64,000 nucleotides of DNA from Burkholderiaceae bacterium. GTDB taxonomy: Bacteria; Pseudomonadota; Gammaproteobacteria; Burkholderiales; Burkholderiaceae_C. The stretch covers positions 2,108,001 through 2,172,000 of the forward strand of contig JACKLI010000001.1 in the NCBI GenBank assembly GCA_024235995.1, read 5' to 3'. This document shows positions 1 through 7,854 of the stretch, piece after piece. The notes beneath the pieces are model-generated. The model was not told the DNA's origin and ran no database searches. It saw nothing but the letters and a program-made list of their open reading frames with translations. Position 1 is the first letter of the stretch; each line of letters starts with the position of its first letter. Position numbers and translations under genes: made by a program.

Positions 1-1
1 G

Positions 2-292
2 TTCGCGGGCCCGCTGGGGCCCGAGTTTCCGGATCTGGCCGATTTCCAGCGCCACGGCTGGGTGCCAATTCCCCGCTCGCCACTGCCGTTTCGCTGCATC
101 GTGGCAGCGAGCAGGAACGACCCACTGGGCGCCTACGAAGGCGTCAGCGAACTGGCGCGCGACTGGGGTGCCAGCCTATTCGACCTGGGAGAAAGTGGCC
201 ATCTGAATCCGGCCTCTGGTTTCGGCCCTTGGCCTACCGCGCTGGATTTGGTTCGTGAGCTGGCGCTCCCCGCGCCGATTCCAATGAATTAG
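2..292 (+). CDS. RBBP9/YdeN-type serine hydrolase, C-terminal part
   Basis: This is the C-terminal 96 residues of a small alpha/beta hydrolase; the start and the nucleophile serine lie upstream of the window. Two of the three catalytic elements are visible: the aspartate in ASRNDPLG and the histidine in GHLNPASGFGPWP. A histidine followed by N-x-x-S-G-x-G-x-W-P is characteristic of the RBBP9/YdeN family (PF06821). Family members are small cytosolic serine hydrolases or esterases whose substrates are mostly unknown. It ends 35 bp before the receptor gene on the same strand, so it is probably the first visible gene of the catabolic operon that continues to 3173. Confidence 0.75.
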   Translation, partial: FAGPLGPEFPDLADFQRHGWVPIPRSPLPFRCIVAASRNDPLGAYEGVSELARDWGASLFDLGESGHLNPASGFGPWPTALDLVRELALPAPIPMN

Positions 293-327
293 GCCTCATG
301 ACGCGTGAAAAACTCAAGGAGACATCA

Positions 328-1302
328 ATGAAGACTTCGATCCACGTGGTTTGGCGTTTCGCGCTCGCCGCATTGCTCCTGGCCGGCACATCGCTGGCCC
401 AGGCCTGGCCCGAACGGGTCATCAAAATTATCGTCCCCGCGCCACCCGGTGGAAACATGGACGTGCCCGCTCGCGTCTTTGCCAACTTCCTGTCCAAGGA
501 GGTTGGTTTCCCCGTCATCGTGGAGAACAAGGCCGGCGCGGGAGGGGCCATCGGCGTGCAGGCCATGCTGAATGCGCCGGCCGACGGGCACACGATTCTG
601 TACACCAGCTCCAACGTGCTCACCGAGATACCGCACGTCATGAAGCCGCCTTACGACCCGATGAAGGACGTACGGCCGGTGGCAGCGCTTACAAAGTACC
701 GTTATGTTTTGGTCGTTGCGAAGGACTATCCCGCGAACGATTTGGCCGGCATGGCGCGCCAGCTCAAGGCTGCGCCGGACCAGGGCAGCTTTGCATCCCC
801 AAGCCCTGGAACGGTCGCGCAGTTCGGTGGCGAGATGCTCAATCGCAAGCTCGGAGTGAACATGCAGCACATTCCATATTATGGAACACCTCCCGCCCTG
901 AACGCAGTGATGTCCAAGCAGGTCACGATGGTTCTGGACAGCGTCGTCACTTCGGGGCCCCTGCTGCAAGGCGGAAAACTCAAGGCGCTGGCCATCGCCG
1001 GCACCACCCGCTACGCCGGCATGCCGCAGGTTCCGACCTTCGCCGAGCAAGGCTTTCCGGAGTTCAGTGATTTCAACGGCTGGCAGGGCATCGCGGTGTC
1101 TCCCAAGGTGCCGGCCCCCATTGTCGAAAAGCTCTACGCCGTGACGCGCCGCATCGCCGACCTGACGCCGTTCAAGGACCAGATCGCCCGGATCGGCTTC
1201 GAGCCGGTCGTGCCCGATTCGTTGCAGCAGTTCGCGCAGCACCTGCAGTCGGACTACGACCGCTTCGGCGTGCTGAATCGCACGTTCGCCCTGAAGCAAT
1301 GA
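328..1302 (+). CDS. Bug-family (TctC) periplasmic solute receptor
   Basis: Tripartite tricarboxylate transporter substrate-binding protein of the Bug family (PF03401), 324 residues. An AAGGAG box at 316-321 places the start at ATG 328 rather than at the in-frame ATG 298. The start gives a normal Sec signal peptide ending LAQA, then the family signature of WPERVIKIIVPAPPGGNMD. Bug proteins bind carboxylic acids or related small molecules in the periplasm and usually work with TctAB permeases or as extracytoplasmic sensors. No permease gene is adjacent. The neighbours (hydrolase, quinone oxidoreductase, dioxygenase) suggest uptake of a compound degraded by this operon; the ligand cannot be read from the sequence. 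Confidence 0.88.
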   Translation: MKTSIHVVWRFALAALLLAGTSLAQAWPERVIKIIVPAPPGGNMDVPARVFANFLSKEVGFPVIVENKAGAGGAIGVQAMLNAPADGHTILYTSSNVLTEIPHVMKPPYDPMKDVRPVAALTKYRYVLVVAKDYPANDLAGMARQLKAAPDQGSFASPSPGTVAQFGGEMLNRKLGVNMQHIPYYGTPPALNAVMSKQVTMVLDSVVTSGPLLQGGKLKALAIAGTTRYAGMPQVPTFAEQGFPEFSDFNGWQGIAVSPKVPAPIVEKLYAVTRRIADLTPFKDQIARIGFEPVVPDSLQQFAQHLQSDYDRFGVLNRTFALKQ

Positions 1303-1335
1303 AGCTTGGTCAACCTTGAAGGAGATAAGTCAACC

Positions 1336-2334
1336 ATGAAAGCAGCCATGATTGTTTCAGGCTCGCAAGGCGGTCACCTGGAAATCCAGCAGATTCCTCG
1401 CCCGACACCCGGCCCCGGCCAGGCAGTCGTGCAGGTAATGGCCTCCGGTCTGAACCGGGGCGAATTGATCCGTGTGCGTGAAGCGAGAAGTGGGGCCCCG
1501 ATCCTGGCCGGCATTGAATTCGCTGGCATCGTCAGCCAGGTCGGACCGGATGTGCGCGGCGTGCGCGAAGGCGACCGCGTCGTCGGTCATGGGTGGGGCG
1601 GCCAGTCCGAATATGTACTGGCCGAGGTGCGCGCGCTGATGCCGATACCCGTCACGTTGTCCTGGGCCGAGGCGGCGGCATTCCCCAATGTGTTCATCAC
1701 GGCACACGATGCGCTGGTCACCAATGGCGAGTTCCGCTCCGGCCAGTCCGTGCTGGTCAATGCCGCCACCGGCGGCGTTGGCCTGGCGGCCATACAACTG
1801 GCCGCCCAGCTTGGCGCCAGCAGGGTCATCGGTACCTCGCGCTCGGCGGAGAAGCTGGCGCGGCTGCGCGAATACGGCGCGACGCACGTCATCGACGCCT
1901 CGCAACCGGACATGGTGCAGGCCGTGCGGGATGCCACCGACGGGCGTGGTGTGGACGTGATCATCGACTCCGTGGGCGGCTCGGTGTTCGACGCCAACCT
2001 GAAAAGCATGGCCGTGCGCGGCCGATTGGTCATCATCGCACGCATGAGCGGTGTCGAGACTGCCCAGGTCGACATCAAACATCTGTGGATCAATCGCCTG
2101 AAGGTGATCGGGACCACGTTCCGCACTCGTACGGAGGAAGAGCGGCTTGCCCTGATCGAAGCATGTGCGCGCGACGTGCTGCCGCTGCTGCGCGAAGGCC
2201 GCCTCAAACAACCGATCGACAGTATTTTCGCGCTCGATGACATCGAGCAGGCTCATGCCCACATGGCGAGCGACCAGCATTTCGGAAAGATCATCCTGGC
2301 CGTCCATCAGGATGCAATGGCAGCCAGCGTGTAA
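1336..2334 (+). CDS. Zinc-free MDR-family quinone oxidoreductase
   Basis: NADPH-dependent quinone oxidoreductase-like member of the medium-chain dehydrogenase/reductase superfamily, 332 residues. The GroES-like N-terminal part contains ASGLNRGELIRVREA and the cofactor domain contains the nucleotide-binding loop NAATGGVGLAAIQLA. The cysteine/histidine zinc ligands of alcohol dehydrogenases are not apparent, which places it with the zeta-crystallin/QOR branch. Start ATG 1336 follows AAGGAGAT at 1319-1326. It lies 33 bp after the receptor gene and 35 bp before the dioxygenase gene, so it is probably cotranscribed. It could reduce an enone or quinone intermediate of the pathway; the substrate is unknown. 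Confidence 0.85.
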   Translation: MKAAMIVSGSQGGHLEIQQIPRPTPGPGQAVVQVMASGLNRGELIRVREARSGAPILAGIEFAGIVSQVGPDVRGVREGDRVVGHGWGGQSEYVLAEVRALMPIPVTLSWAEAAAFPNVFITAHDALVTNGEFRSGQSVLVNAATGGVGLAAIQLAAQLGASRVIGTSRSAEKLARLREYGATHVIDASQPDMVQAVRDATDGRGVDVIIDSVGGSVFDANLKSMAVRGRLVIIARMSGVETAQVDIKHLWINRLKVIGTTFRTRTEEERLALIEACARDVLPLLREGRLKQPIDSIFALDDIEQAHAHMASDQHFGKIILAVHQDAMAASV

Positions 2335-2369
2335 CCCATGTCGCTGCGTGCGACGAAAAAGGAGATGGT

Positions 2370-3173
2370 ATGAATATGAAAGTAACGCCGCTCACTGGGT
2401 CGGTTGGAGCCTCGGTCGAGGGCATTTCGCTCGCCGAGTCCTTGACCAGCGAACAGTTTGATCAATTGCGCGAGGCGTTTCATCGCCACTGCATGCTGGT
2501 GTTTCGTGACCAGCACCTCGCTCCTGGGCCTCAACTCGCTTTCGCCCGTCGCTGGGGTGAGCCGATGGTTCCGGCCTTGCTTTCCAAGCTGCAACTCGAG
2601 GGGTTTCCCGAGGTGATCCAGATCCGGACGGCACCGAAGGAACTCACCTCGACCGAAGCCTGGCATTACGACGCGCCGCATACGCCGGTGCCGCCCAAGA
2701 TCTCCATCTTGAGCGCGCAGGTGGTGCCGGTGGGTGGTGACACGATGTGGACCAACCAGTACCTTGCCTACGAGAGTCTGTCGCCCGTCATGCAACGCAT
2801 GCTGCAAGGCCTTCGGGTGCATTTCCGAGGTGCGCGACTGGCACGTTTCCAGGGCGTGTCCGGAGCCGAAGTGCCGCAGGCCGTGCATCCACTGGTGCGC
2901 ACGCATCCAGAGACCGGCCGCAAGGTGCTCTACATCGGCCACGCCGACAACGTGCAAGGCATTGAAGGCATGAGCGACGCCGAAAGCCGGCCCCTGTTGA
3001 ACTTCCTCTATGAGCACAGCACGCAGCCGGACAACGTATACCGCCACATGTGGCGTGTCGGGGACGTTGTCATGTGGGACAACCGGTGCACCATGCACTA
3101 TGCGGTGCACGACTACGGCAAGCAGGAGCGCGTGCTGAACCGGGTGACTCTGAAGGGCGAGGTGCCTGCCTGA
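2370..3173 (+). CDS. TauD/TfdA-family Fe(II)/2-oxoglutarate dioxygenase
   Basis: Non-haem iron dioxygenase, 267 residues, a full-length family member (PF02668). Iron ligands are H99 and D101 in AWHYDAPHT and H243 in the WDNRCTMHY motif. R254 or R258 near the C-terminus is the probable 2-oxoglutarate anchor. The family hydroxylates taurine, aryloxyalkanoates, sulfonates and similar carboxylates, often causing C-O, C-S or C-N cleavage. AAGGAGA stands just upstream of ATG 2370. It is the last gene of the hydrolase / receptor / oxidoreductase set, suggesting oxidative attack on the imported compound. Which compound is not evident. Confidence 0.88.
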   Translation: MNMKVTPLTGSVGASVEGISLAESLTSEQFDQLREAFHRHCMLVFRDQHLAPGPQLAFARRWGEPMVPALLSKLQLEGFPEVIQIRTAPKELTSTEAWHYDAPHTPVPPKISILSAQVVPVGGDTMWTNQYLAYESLSPVMQRMLQGLRVHFRGARLARFQGVSGAEVPQAVHPLVRTHPETGRKVLYIGHADNVQGIEGMSDAESRPLLNFLYEHSTQPDNVYRHMWRVGDVVMWDNRCTMHYAVHDYGKQERVLNRVTLKGEVPA

Positions 3174-3350
3174 TGCATGCCAGCCAGTTGGGGGCCGAGA
3201 GCGTCACCGCCGGCTTCCACTGGTGTTGCGCTTGACTTGCCGTATGCGGAACTGCAATCCAGTTCGGGTCAATCCCCATTGAGTGGACGTGGTTTTGTCC
3301 GTATCGTCGCGCGCCAGGGCCTCATGTCTGCGGGCCGATGACCAGTCTTC

Positions 3351-4199
3351 ATGACCGAATCCGATCCAGCCGCCGCGGCGCCGGCGTCTGCCGACGCCTA
3401 CCAGCCCTACGTGCCACCCCCGTCCACCGTGCCGCAGGCCGTCATGCGCCCGCTGGGGCTGCTGGACCCGCTGCGCTGGCTGCGCGCCGGCGCGGCCGAT
3501 TTCGGGGCGGCGCCGGGCATCGGCCTGTTCTATGGGGCGTGCTTCTGGGGCATGGCGCTGGTGCTGGGGCTGGTGTTTCGCAGCCGGCCCGAATACGTGA
3601 TGTCGATCGCCTCGGGCTGCCTGCTGCTGGGGCCGTTTCTGGCCATGGGCCTGTACGAGGTCAGCCGCCGGCGCGAGGCGGGCGAGCGGCCCACGCTGGG
3701 CGCCTCGGCCACCTGCTGGGAGCCGCACCTGCGCAGCCTGGCGCTGCTGGTGCTGGTGCTGATCGTGCTGGAGCTGCTGTGGGGGCGCGCCTCGCTGGTG
3801 GTGTTCGCGGTGTTTTTCTACACCGGCATGCCGTCCACCACCGGCGTCATCCGCGCCATCTTCAACCCCGAGAACATGGAGTTCGTGCTGGTCTACGCCG
3901 TGGTCGGCGGGCTGTTCGCGCTGCTGGTGTACGCCACCGCCGTGGTGTCGATCCCGATGATGCTGGACCGCGGCACCGATGCCATCTCGGCCGTTATCAC
4001 CAGCATCCGCGTGGTGGCGGCCAACCCGGTCACGCTGCTGTGGTGGGGCTTTCTGATCACCCTGCTGGTGGCCGCGGCCCTGCTGCCCTGGGGCGCGGGC
4101 CTGCTGGTGGTCGGCCCCGTGCTGGGCCACGCCAGCTGGCACGCGTACCGTGGCTCGGTGCGCTGGCAGGAGCCGGCGGCGGTCGCCAGCCCGGGCTGA
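3351..4199 (+). CDS. DUF2189-family integral membrane protein
   Basis: Inner-membrane protein of 282 residues resembling the DUF2189 family (PF09955). A proline-rich cytoplasmic N-terminus of about 45 residues is followed by six hydrophobic segments, for example FYGACFWGMALVLGLVF and LLALLVYATAVVSIPMM-like stretches. The function of the family is not established. Its stop codon (4197-4199) abuts the stop codon of the convergent mnmH gene with no intervening base, so no terminator can lie between them. The 177 bp upstream (3174-3350) hold no gene I can recognise. Confidence 0.7.
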   Translation: MTESDPAAAAPASADAYQPYVPPPSTVPQAVMRPLGLLDPLRWLRAGAADFGAAPGIGLFYGACFWGMALVLGLVFRSRPEYVMSIASGCLLLGPFLAMGLYEVSRRREAGERPTLGASATCWEPHLRSLALLVLVLIVLELLWGRASLVVFAVFFYTGMPSTTGVIRAIFNPENMEFVLVYAVVGGLFALLVYATAVVSIPMMLDRGTDAISAVITSIRVVAANPVTLLWWGFLITLLVAAALLPWGAGLLVVGPVLGHASWHAYRGSVRWQEPAAVASPG

Positions 4200-5255
4200 T
4201 CAGTCCGCCAGGATCTCGGCGCTGGCCGCGGCCATGGCGGCGGCCGAGCGGCCGGCCAGTCGCACCACGCGCGCCTGCTCGAAGCGCGCGAAGTTGCGCC
4301 GCGTCGAGCTGGCGTAGCCGGGGTCGTAGTGCTTTTCCAGCAGCTCGCGCACCACGGCCTCGGTGTGGCCGGCGGCGATCTGCGCCTTCCAGCCATCGAC
4401 GACGGCGCGCCCGCGCAGCGCCGTCAGGGTGTCCAGGCGCTGGCCGAAGTAGGCCGGGTCGCTGACGAAGAAGGGGTAGTCCTCCAGCAGCAGGGCCACG
4501 CGCTCGTCCTCGGACAGCTCCACGCGCAGGCAGGCGCTGGCGCGCATGGCGGCGATCAGCGGCTCGGGCAGGGTGAGGTTGCCGACCTTCTTGCTCTCGG
4601 CCTCGACGTACACCGGCCGCGCGGCGTCCAGCGCGCGCAGGGCGTCCCACACGCACATCTCGAAGTGCTTTTGCGTCGGCTGCGGCACGCCCGGGATGGC
4701 GCCCAGCACCGAGGCGCGGTGCCGCGCCAGGCCCTCCAGGTCCAGCACCTGCGCGCCGGCGGCGGCCAGCGCGTGCAGCAGGCGCGTCTTGCCCGAGCCG
4801 GTCGGGCCGCAGATGACGCGAAACGACAGCCGCTCGACGCGCGCCGGCAGGTCGGCCAGCATGGCGGCGCGAAAGGCCTTGTAGCCGCCTTCGATCAGGT
4901 GCACGCGAAAGCCGATCTGCCCCAGCACCAGCGCCAGCGCGCCGCTGCGCTGGCCGCCGCGCCAGCAGTACAGCAGCGGCTGCCAGCCCTTGGGCTTGTC
5001 CATGCATGCGCGCTCGATGTGCGCGGCGATATTGCGCGCCACCAGCGCGGCGCCGAGCTTGCGCGCCTCGAAGGGGTTGACCTGCACGTACAGCGTGCCC
5101 ACGCGCGCGCGCTCGTCGTCGCGCAGGCTCGGCCAGTTGACGGCTCCGGGCAGGCGGTCGAGCGCGAACTCGCTTTCGCTGCGCGCGTCGATGACGGTGT
5201 CGAAGCCGGCCAGCCGCGCCAGCGCCTCGTCGGCGGCAATGCGTTGCACGCTCAT
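4200..5255 (-). CDS. mnmH: tRNA 2-selenouridine synthase
   Basis: MnmH (SelU, YbbB) replaces the sulfur of 2-thiouridine at the wobble position of several tRNAs with selenium, using selenophosphate, through a geranylated intermediate. At 351 residues it has the expected two domains: an N-terminal rhodanese domain with the catalytic loop YCWRGGQRSG, and a C-terminal P-loop domain starting at GPTGSGKT. Start ATG 5255 overlaps the stop of the upstream esterase gene by four bases (ATGA), indicating translational coupling. The selenophosphate donor enzyme SelD is encoded in the same window at 51239-52303, so the selenouridine pathway looks functional. Confidence 0.95.
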   Translation of the reverse strand: MSVQRIAADEALARLAGFDTVIDARSESEFALDRLPGAVNWPSLRDDERARVGTLYVQVNPFEARKLGAALVARNIAAHIERACMDKPKGWQPLLYCWRGGQRSGALALVLGQIGFRVHLIEGGYKAFRAAMLADLPARVERLSFRVICGPTGSGKTRLLHALAAAGAQVLDLEGLARHRASVLGAIPGVPQPTQKHFEMCVWDALRALDAARPVYVEAESKKVGNLTLPEPLIAAMRASACLRVELSEDERVALLLEDYPFFVSDPAYFGQRLDTLTALRGRAVVDGWKAQIAAGHTEAVVRELLEKHYDPGYASSTRRNFARFEQARVVRLAGRSAAAMAAASAEILAD

Positions 5256-5878
5256 TTCAACAACTTCTGCAAGGTGGGCCACACGTTGCCCAGGATGATG
5301 GGGTGCGCGGCGGCCGTGGGGTGGATGCGGTCGGCCTGAAACAGCCGAGTCGGGTCGGGCCCGTCGGCCACGCCCTTGAGCAAAAAGGGCACCAGCGCCG
5401 CCTTGTGCGCCCGCGCCACCTGGGCAAACAGCGCCTCGAAGCGCTGGCCGTACTGCGCGCCGTAGTTGGGCGGCACCTGCATTCCCACCAGCAGCACCTT
5501 CGCGCCCGCCTGCTGCGCGGCCTGCGTCATGGCGTTCAGGTTGGCCTCGGTCATCGCGAGCGGCAGGCCGCGCAGCGCGTCGTTGCCGCCCAGCTCGATC
5601 ACCACCACGGCGGGGTGGTGCTTGTTCAGCAGGGCCGGCAGGCGCGCGCGCCCGCCCGAGCTGGTGTCGCCCGAGATGCTGGCGTTGACCACCTGCGCGG
5701 CGATCTTCTCGGTTGCCAGCTTCTGCTGCAGCAGCGCCACCCAGCCGCTGCCGCGGGCGATGCCGTATTCGGCGCTCAGCGAGTCGCCCAGCACCAGGAT
5801 CACGGGCGGCTGGCCGGCCGCCAGGGCCGGCGCCGCGGGGGCGGCCAGCGCCAGGCGGATAAAGTGTCGTCGGTTCAA
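5252..5878 (-). CDS. tesA: GDSL-type lysophospholipase / arylesterase (TesA-like)
   Basis: SGNH/GDSL hydrolase of 208 residues, related to TesA (acyl-CoA thioesterase I / lysophospholipase L1). Block I serine is in LGDSLSAEYG, block III is GGNDALRG, and block V Asp/His is in DRIHPTAAAH. The N-terminus NRRHFIRLALAA has a twin-arginine pattern followed by a hydrophobic, alanine-rich stretch, so export may be through Tat; family members act in the periplasm. It is divergent from the YbbA-type ATPase gene, the same arrangement as tesA/ybbA in Escherichia coli. Its stop overlaps the mnmH start. Confidence 0.88.
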   Translation of the reverse strand: MNRRHFIRLALAAPAAPALAAGQPPVILVLGDSLSAEYGIARGSGWVALLQQKLATEKIAAQVVNASISGDTSSGGRARLPALLNKHHPAVVVIELGGNDALRGLPLAMTEANLNAMTQAAQQAGAKVLLVGMQVPPNYGAQYGQRFEALFAQVARAHKAALVPFLLKGVADGPDPTRLFQADRIHPTAAAHPIILGNVWPTLQKLLK

Positions 5879-5894
5879 ATCAAATGGCCCTTAC

Positions 5895-6632
5895 ATGACG
5901 GATCTGTCTGCGGAACATCCGCCCGGCGCGGCTGGCGCGCCCATCGTCGCGGTGGAGCATGTCTTCAAGTCGGTCACCGACTCCACCGGCACGCTGGATA
6001 TTCTGCGCGATATCGACTTCAGCCTGGCGCCGCGCGAGACGGTGGCCATCGTCGGCGCCTCGGGCTCGGGCAAGAGCACGCTGCTGTCCATCATCGCCGG
6101 GCTGGACACGCCCACGCGCGGCACCGTGCGGCTGGCCGGGCAGGATTTGTTCGCGGTGGACGAGGACGCGCGCGCGGCCGTGCGCGCCCGGCAGGTCGGC
6201 TTCGTGTTCCAGAGCTTCCAGCTGCTGGGCAACCTGACCGCGCTGGAGAACGTGATGCTGCCGCTGGAGCTGGCCGGCCGCCGCGACGCGCGCGCCCAGG
6301 CCGGCGAGATGCTGGCGCGCGTAGGCCTGAGCCAGCGCCTGCGCCACTACCCGAAGGTGCTGTCGGGCGGCGAGCAGCAGCGCGTGGCGCTGGCGCGCGC
6401 CTTCGTGGTGCGCCCGGCCTTGCTGCTGGCCGACGAGCCCACCGGCAGCCTGGACTTCGCCACCGGCGAGACGGTGATGGCGCTGATGTTCGAGCTGAAC
6501 CGCGAGCTGGGCACCACCCTGGTGCTGGTCACGCACGACCGCGTCATCGCCGCGCGCTGCCAGCGCGTGCTGACGGTGGAGGCGGGGCGCATCGCCAAGG
6601 ACGAACACATACAGCTGCCAGCTGAACGCTGA
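5895..6632 (+). CDS. YbbA-type ABC transporter ATP-binding protein
   Basis: ATP-binding subunit of the LolD/MacB-like class, 245 residues. Walker A is GASGSGKST (about residues 54-62), the Q-loop is FVFQSF, the signature is LSGGEQQRVALARA and Walker B is LLLADEPTG. It starts at ATG 5895, only 16 bp from the divergent tesA start. In E. coli the homologous ybbA is followed by ybbP, an FtsX-type permease. Here the next 215 bp carry no gene and then the LysR gene lies on the other strand, so the permease partner is absent at this site. It may have been lost when the neighbouring island arrived, or be encoded elsewhere. Confidence 0.87.
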   Translation: MTDLSAEHPPGAAGAPIVAVEHVFKSVTDSTGTLDILRDIDFSLAPRETVAIVGASGSGKSTLLSIIAGLDTPTRGTVRLAGQDLFAVDEDARAAVRARQVGFVFQSFQLLGNLTALENVMLPLELAGRRDARAQAGEMLARVGLSQRLRHYPKVLSGGEQQRVALARAFVVRPALLLADEPTGSLDFATGETVMALMFELNRELGTTLVLVTHDRVIAARCQRVLTVEAGRIAKDEHIQLPAER

Positions 6633-6847
6633 TGCGGGTTGCGTCGCCGGCACCGATCTGGATTGAAGTTGCGTGGTGAATCGACTCCTGCTTCTAGGGA
6701 TTTCCGGATCCGTTCGGGCCGACCTCGCGCGCGACGCAAATCGCTGCTAGGTGCCGGGCGGAGGTGCTGGCATTGGATGACTGGCGCTGACCGCTGGTGG
6801 TGCATCGGTACGCGTTGCCAAGCGACGATTGCTGGGCCAAGTTCCCG
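6633..6847. other. Non-coding junction between ATPase gene and catabolic island
   Basis: These 215 bp lie between the stop of the ABC ATPase gene and the stop of the LysR gene. I see no open frame with family similarity, no strong hairpin followed by a T-run, and no repeat. Base composition drops from the very high GC of the backbone, so this is the probable left edge of the 6.8-14.1 kb island. Confidence 0.4.
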
Positions 6848-7762
6848 CTAGCCCTGGTAGACGTGGGGCTTGAGTGTGTGATCGGGTTTGTGCTGATGCA
6901 TAAGTTCCCACAAGGCCTGGGCGGCGACCGACAGGATTTGGCCGCGGGGTTGCAGCAGATAGATGCGACGCTCCAAGCCGGGCAGCCGAAGATCACGGCG
7001 GACAAGATCAGCGTAGTGAAAGTGGTATAGGTTCAGCTCGGGAATTGCGGCGATGCCGAGGCCGGCGCGCACCATTCCGATCACGGTGGCGAGTTGGTGA
7101 ACCTCCATAAAGTGTTCAGTTTGCCGTGACGGCAGCTTAGATGCCAGATAGCGCCCCACGATGCTGTGCCGCACTTGGTAGATGAAGCGCTCGCCCGCCA
7201 GATCCTTCAAGGCCAGTCGCTTGGCTAGGGCGAGGCGATGGTCGCTGCGGCACACCAGCTCGAAGTGGTCGGTGCAGAACAGGCTGCTTTGCAATTCGCC
7301 ATCGTTCACGGGGATGGTGACGATGGCGAAATCGGCGTGACCTTGCCGCACACGCTCAATGGCGCCTTCGGACAGCAGGTCGTCCACGCGTACCTCCACG
7401 CCTGGGTAGCGCTTGCAGTACAGCGCCAGCAACGATGGCAGCCACCCGGCTGCCAAGGAAGGGAGCAAGGCAAGGGACACCTTCCCACGCCGGTGCTGCA
7501 AAACGTCGTGCACGCTGTTCACGCCGACGTTCACTTCCAATACTGTGCGCCGCGCTGCCCCCTCGAAGGTTTGACCCTCCGCGGTCAGGGCCACGTGCCG
7601 GGTGTCCCGATGAAACAGCCGGGCGCCGACGTCGATCTCCAGGGCGCGAATCATGGCGCTGAACGCAGGCTGCGACAGATTCACCTTGGCCGCCGCACGG
7701 GTGAAGTTCCTGAGCTCGACCAGAGCGAGGAAAGCCTGCAGTTGTCGGATGGTGATATTCAT
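6848..7762 (-). CDS. LysR-family transcriptional regulator
   Basis: LTTR of 304 residues. The N-terminal winged helix contains QLQAFLALVELRNFTRAAAK and LSQPAFSAMIRALE, typical of the LysR DNA-binding domain. The remainder is the two-lobed effector-binding domain. It is divergent from the CoA transferase / carboxyltransferase operon and, by the usual LTTR arrangement, most likely controls it and itself from the 92-bp AT-rich intergenic region. The inducer is probably a substrate or CoA-thioester precursor of the pathway (inference). Its GC content is lower than that of the backbone, like the rest of the island. Confidence 0.9.
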   Translation of the reverse strand: MNITIRQLQAFLALVELRNFTRAAAKVNLSQPAFSAMIRALEIDVGARLFHRDTRHVALTAEGQTFEGAARRTVLEVNVGVNSVHDVLQHRRGKVSLALLPSLAAGWLPSLLALYCKRYPGVEVRVDDLLSEGAIERVRQGHADFAIVTIPVNDGELQSSLFCTDHFELVCRSDHRLALAKRLALKDLAGERFIYQVRHSIVGRYLASKLPSRQTEHFMEVHQLATVIGMVRAGLGIAAIPELNLYHFHYADLVRRDLRLPGLERRIYLLQPRGQILSVAAQALWELMHQHKPDHTLKPHVYQG

Positions 7763-7766
7763 TTGA

Positions 7767-7783
7767 ATAATGGATCAAATTAT
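7767..7783. promoter_or_regulatory. Candidate LysR operator, inverted repeat
   Basis: ATAAT, seven bases, ATTAT forms a perfect 5-bp inverted repeat just upstream of the lysR start in the divergent intergenic region. LTTR boxes are usually dyads of this kind, but the spacing does not match the strict T-N11-A form, so the assignment is tentative. Confidence 0.4.
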
Positions 7784-7854
7784 AGAAATTTTAAGTTTCA
7801 CAAATAAAAAAAATCAACCTACATTGACTCCGACCAGTTATCAACCCACTCTCA

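Noticed and set aside
5868..5894. Possible tail of the repeat (CAAATCAAATGGCCC) at the tesA / ATPase start
   Set aside because: Only the terminal GGCC plus ATTTGA-like end is similar; too short to separate from chance, and it overlaps two gene starts.
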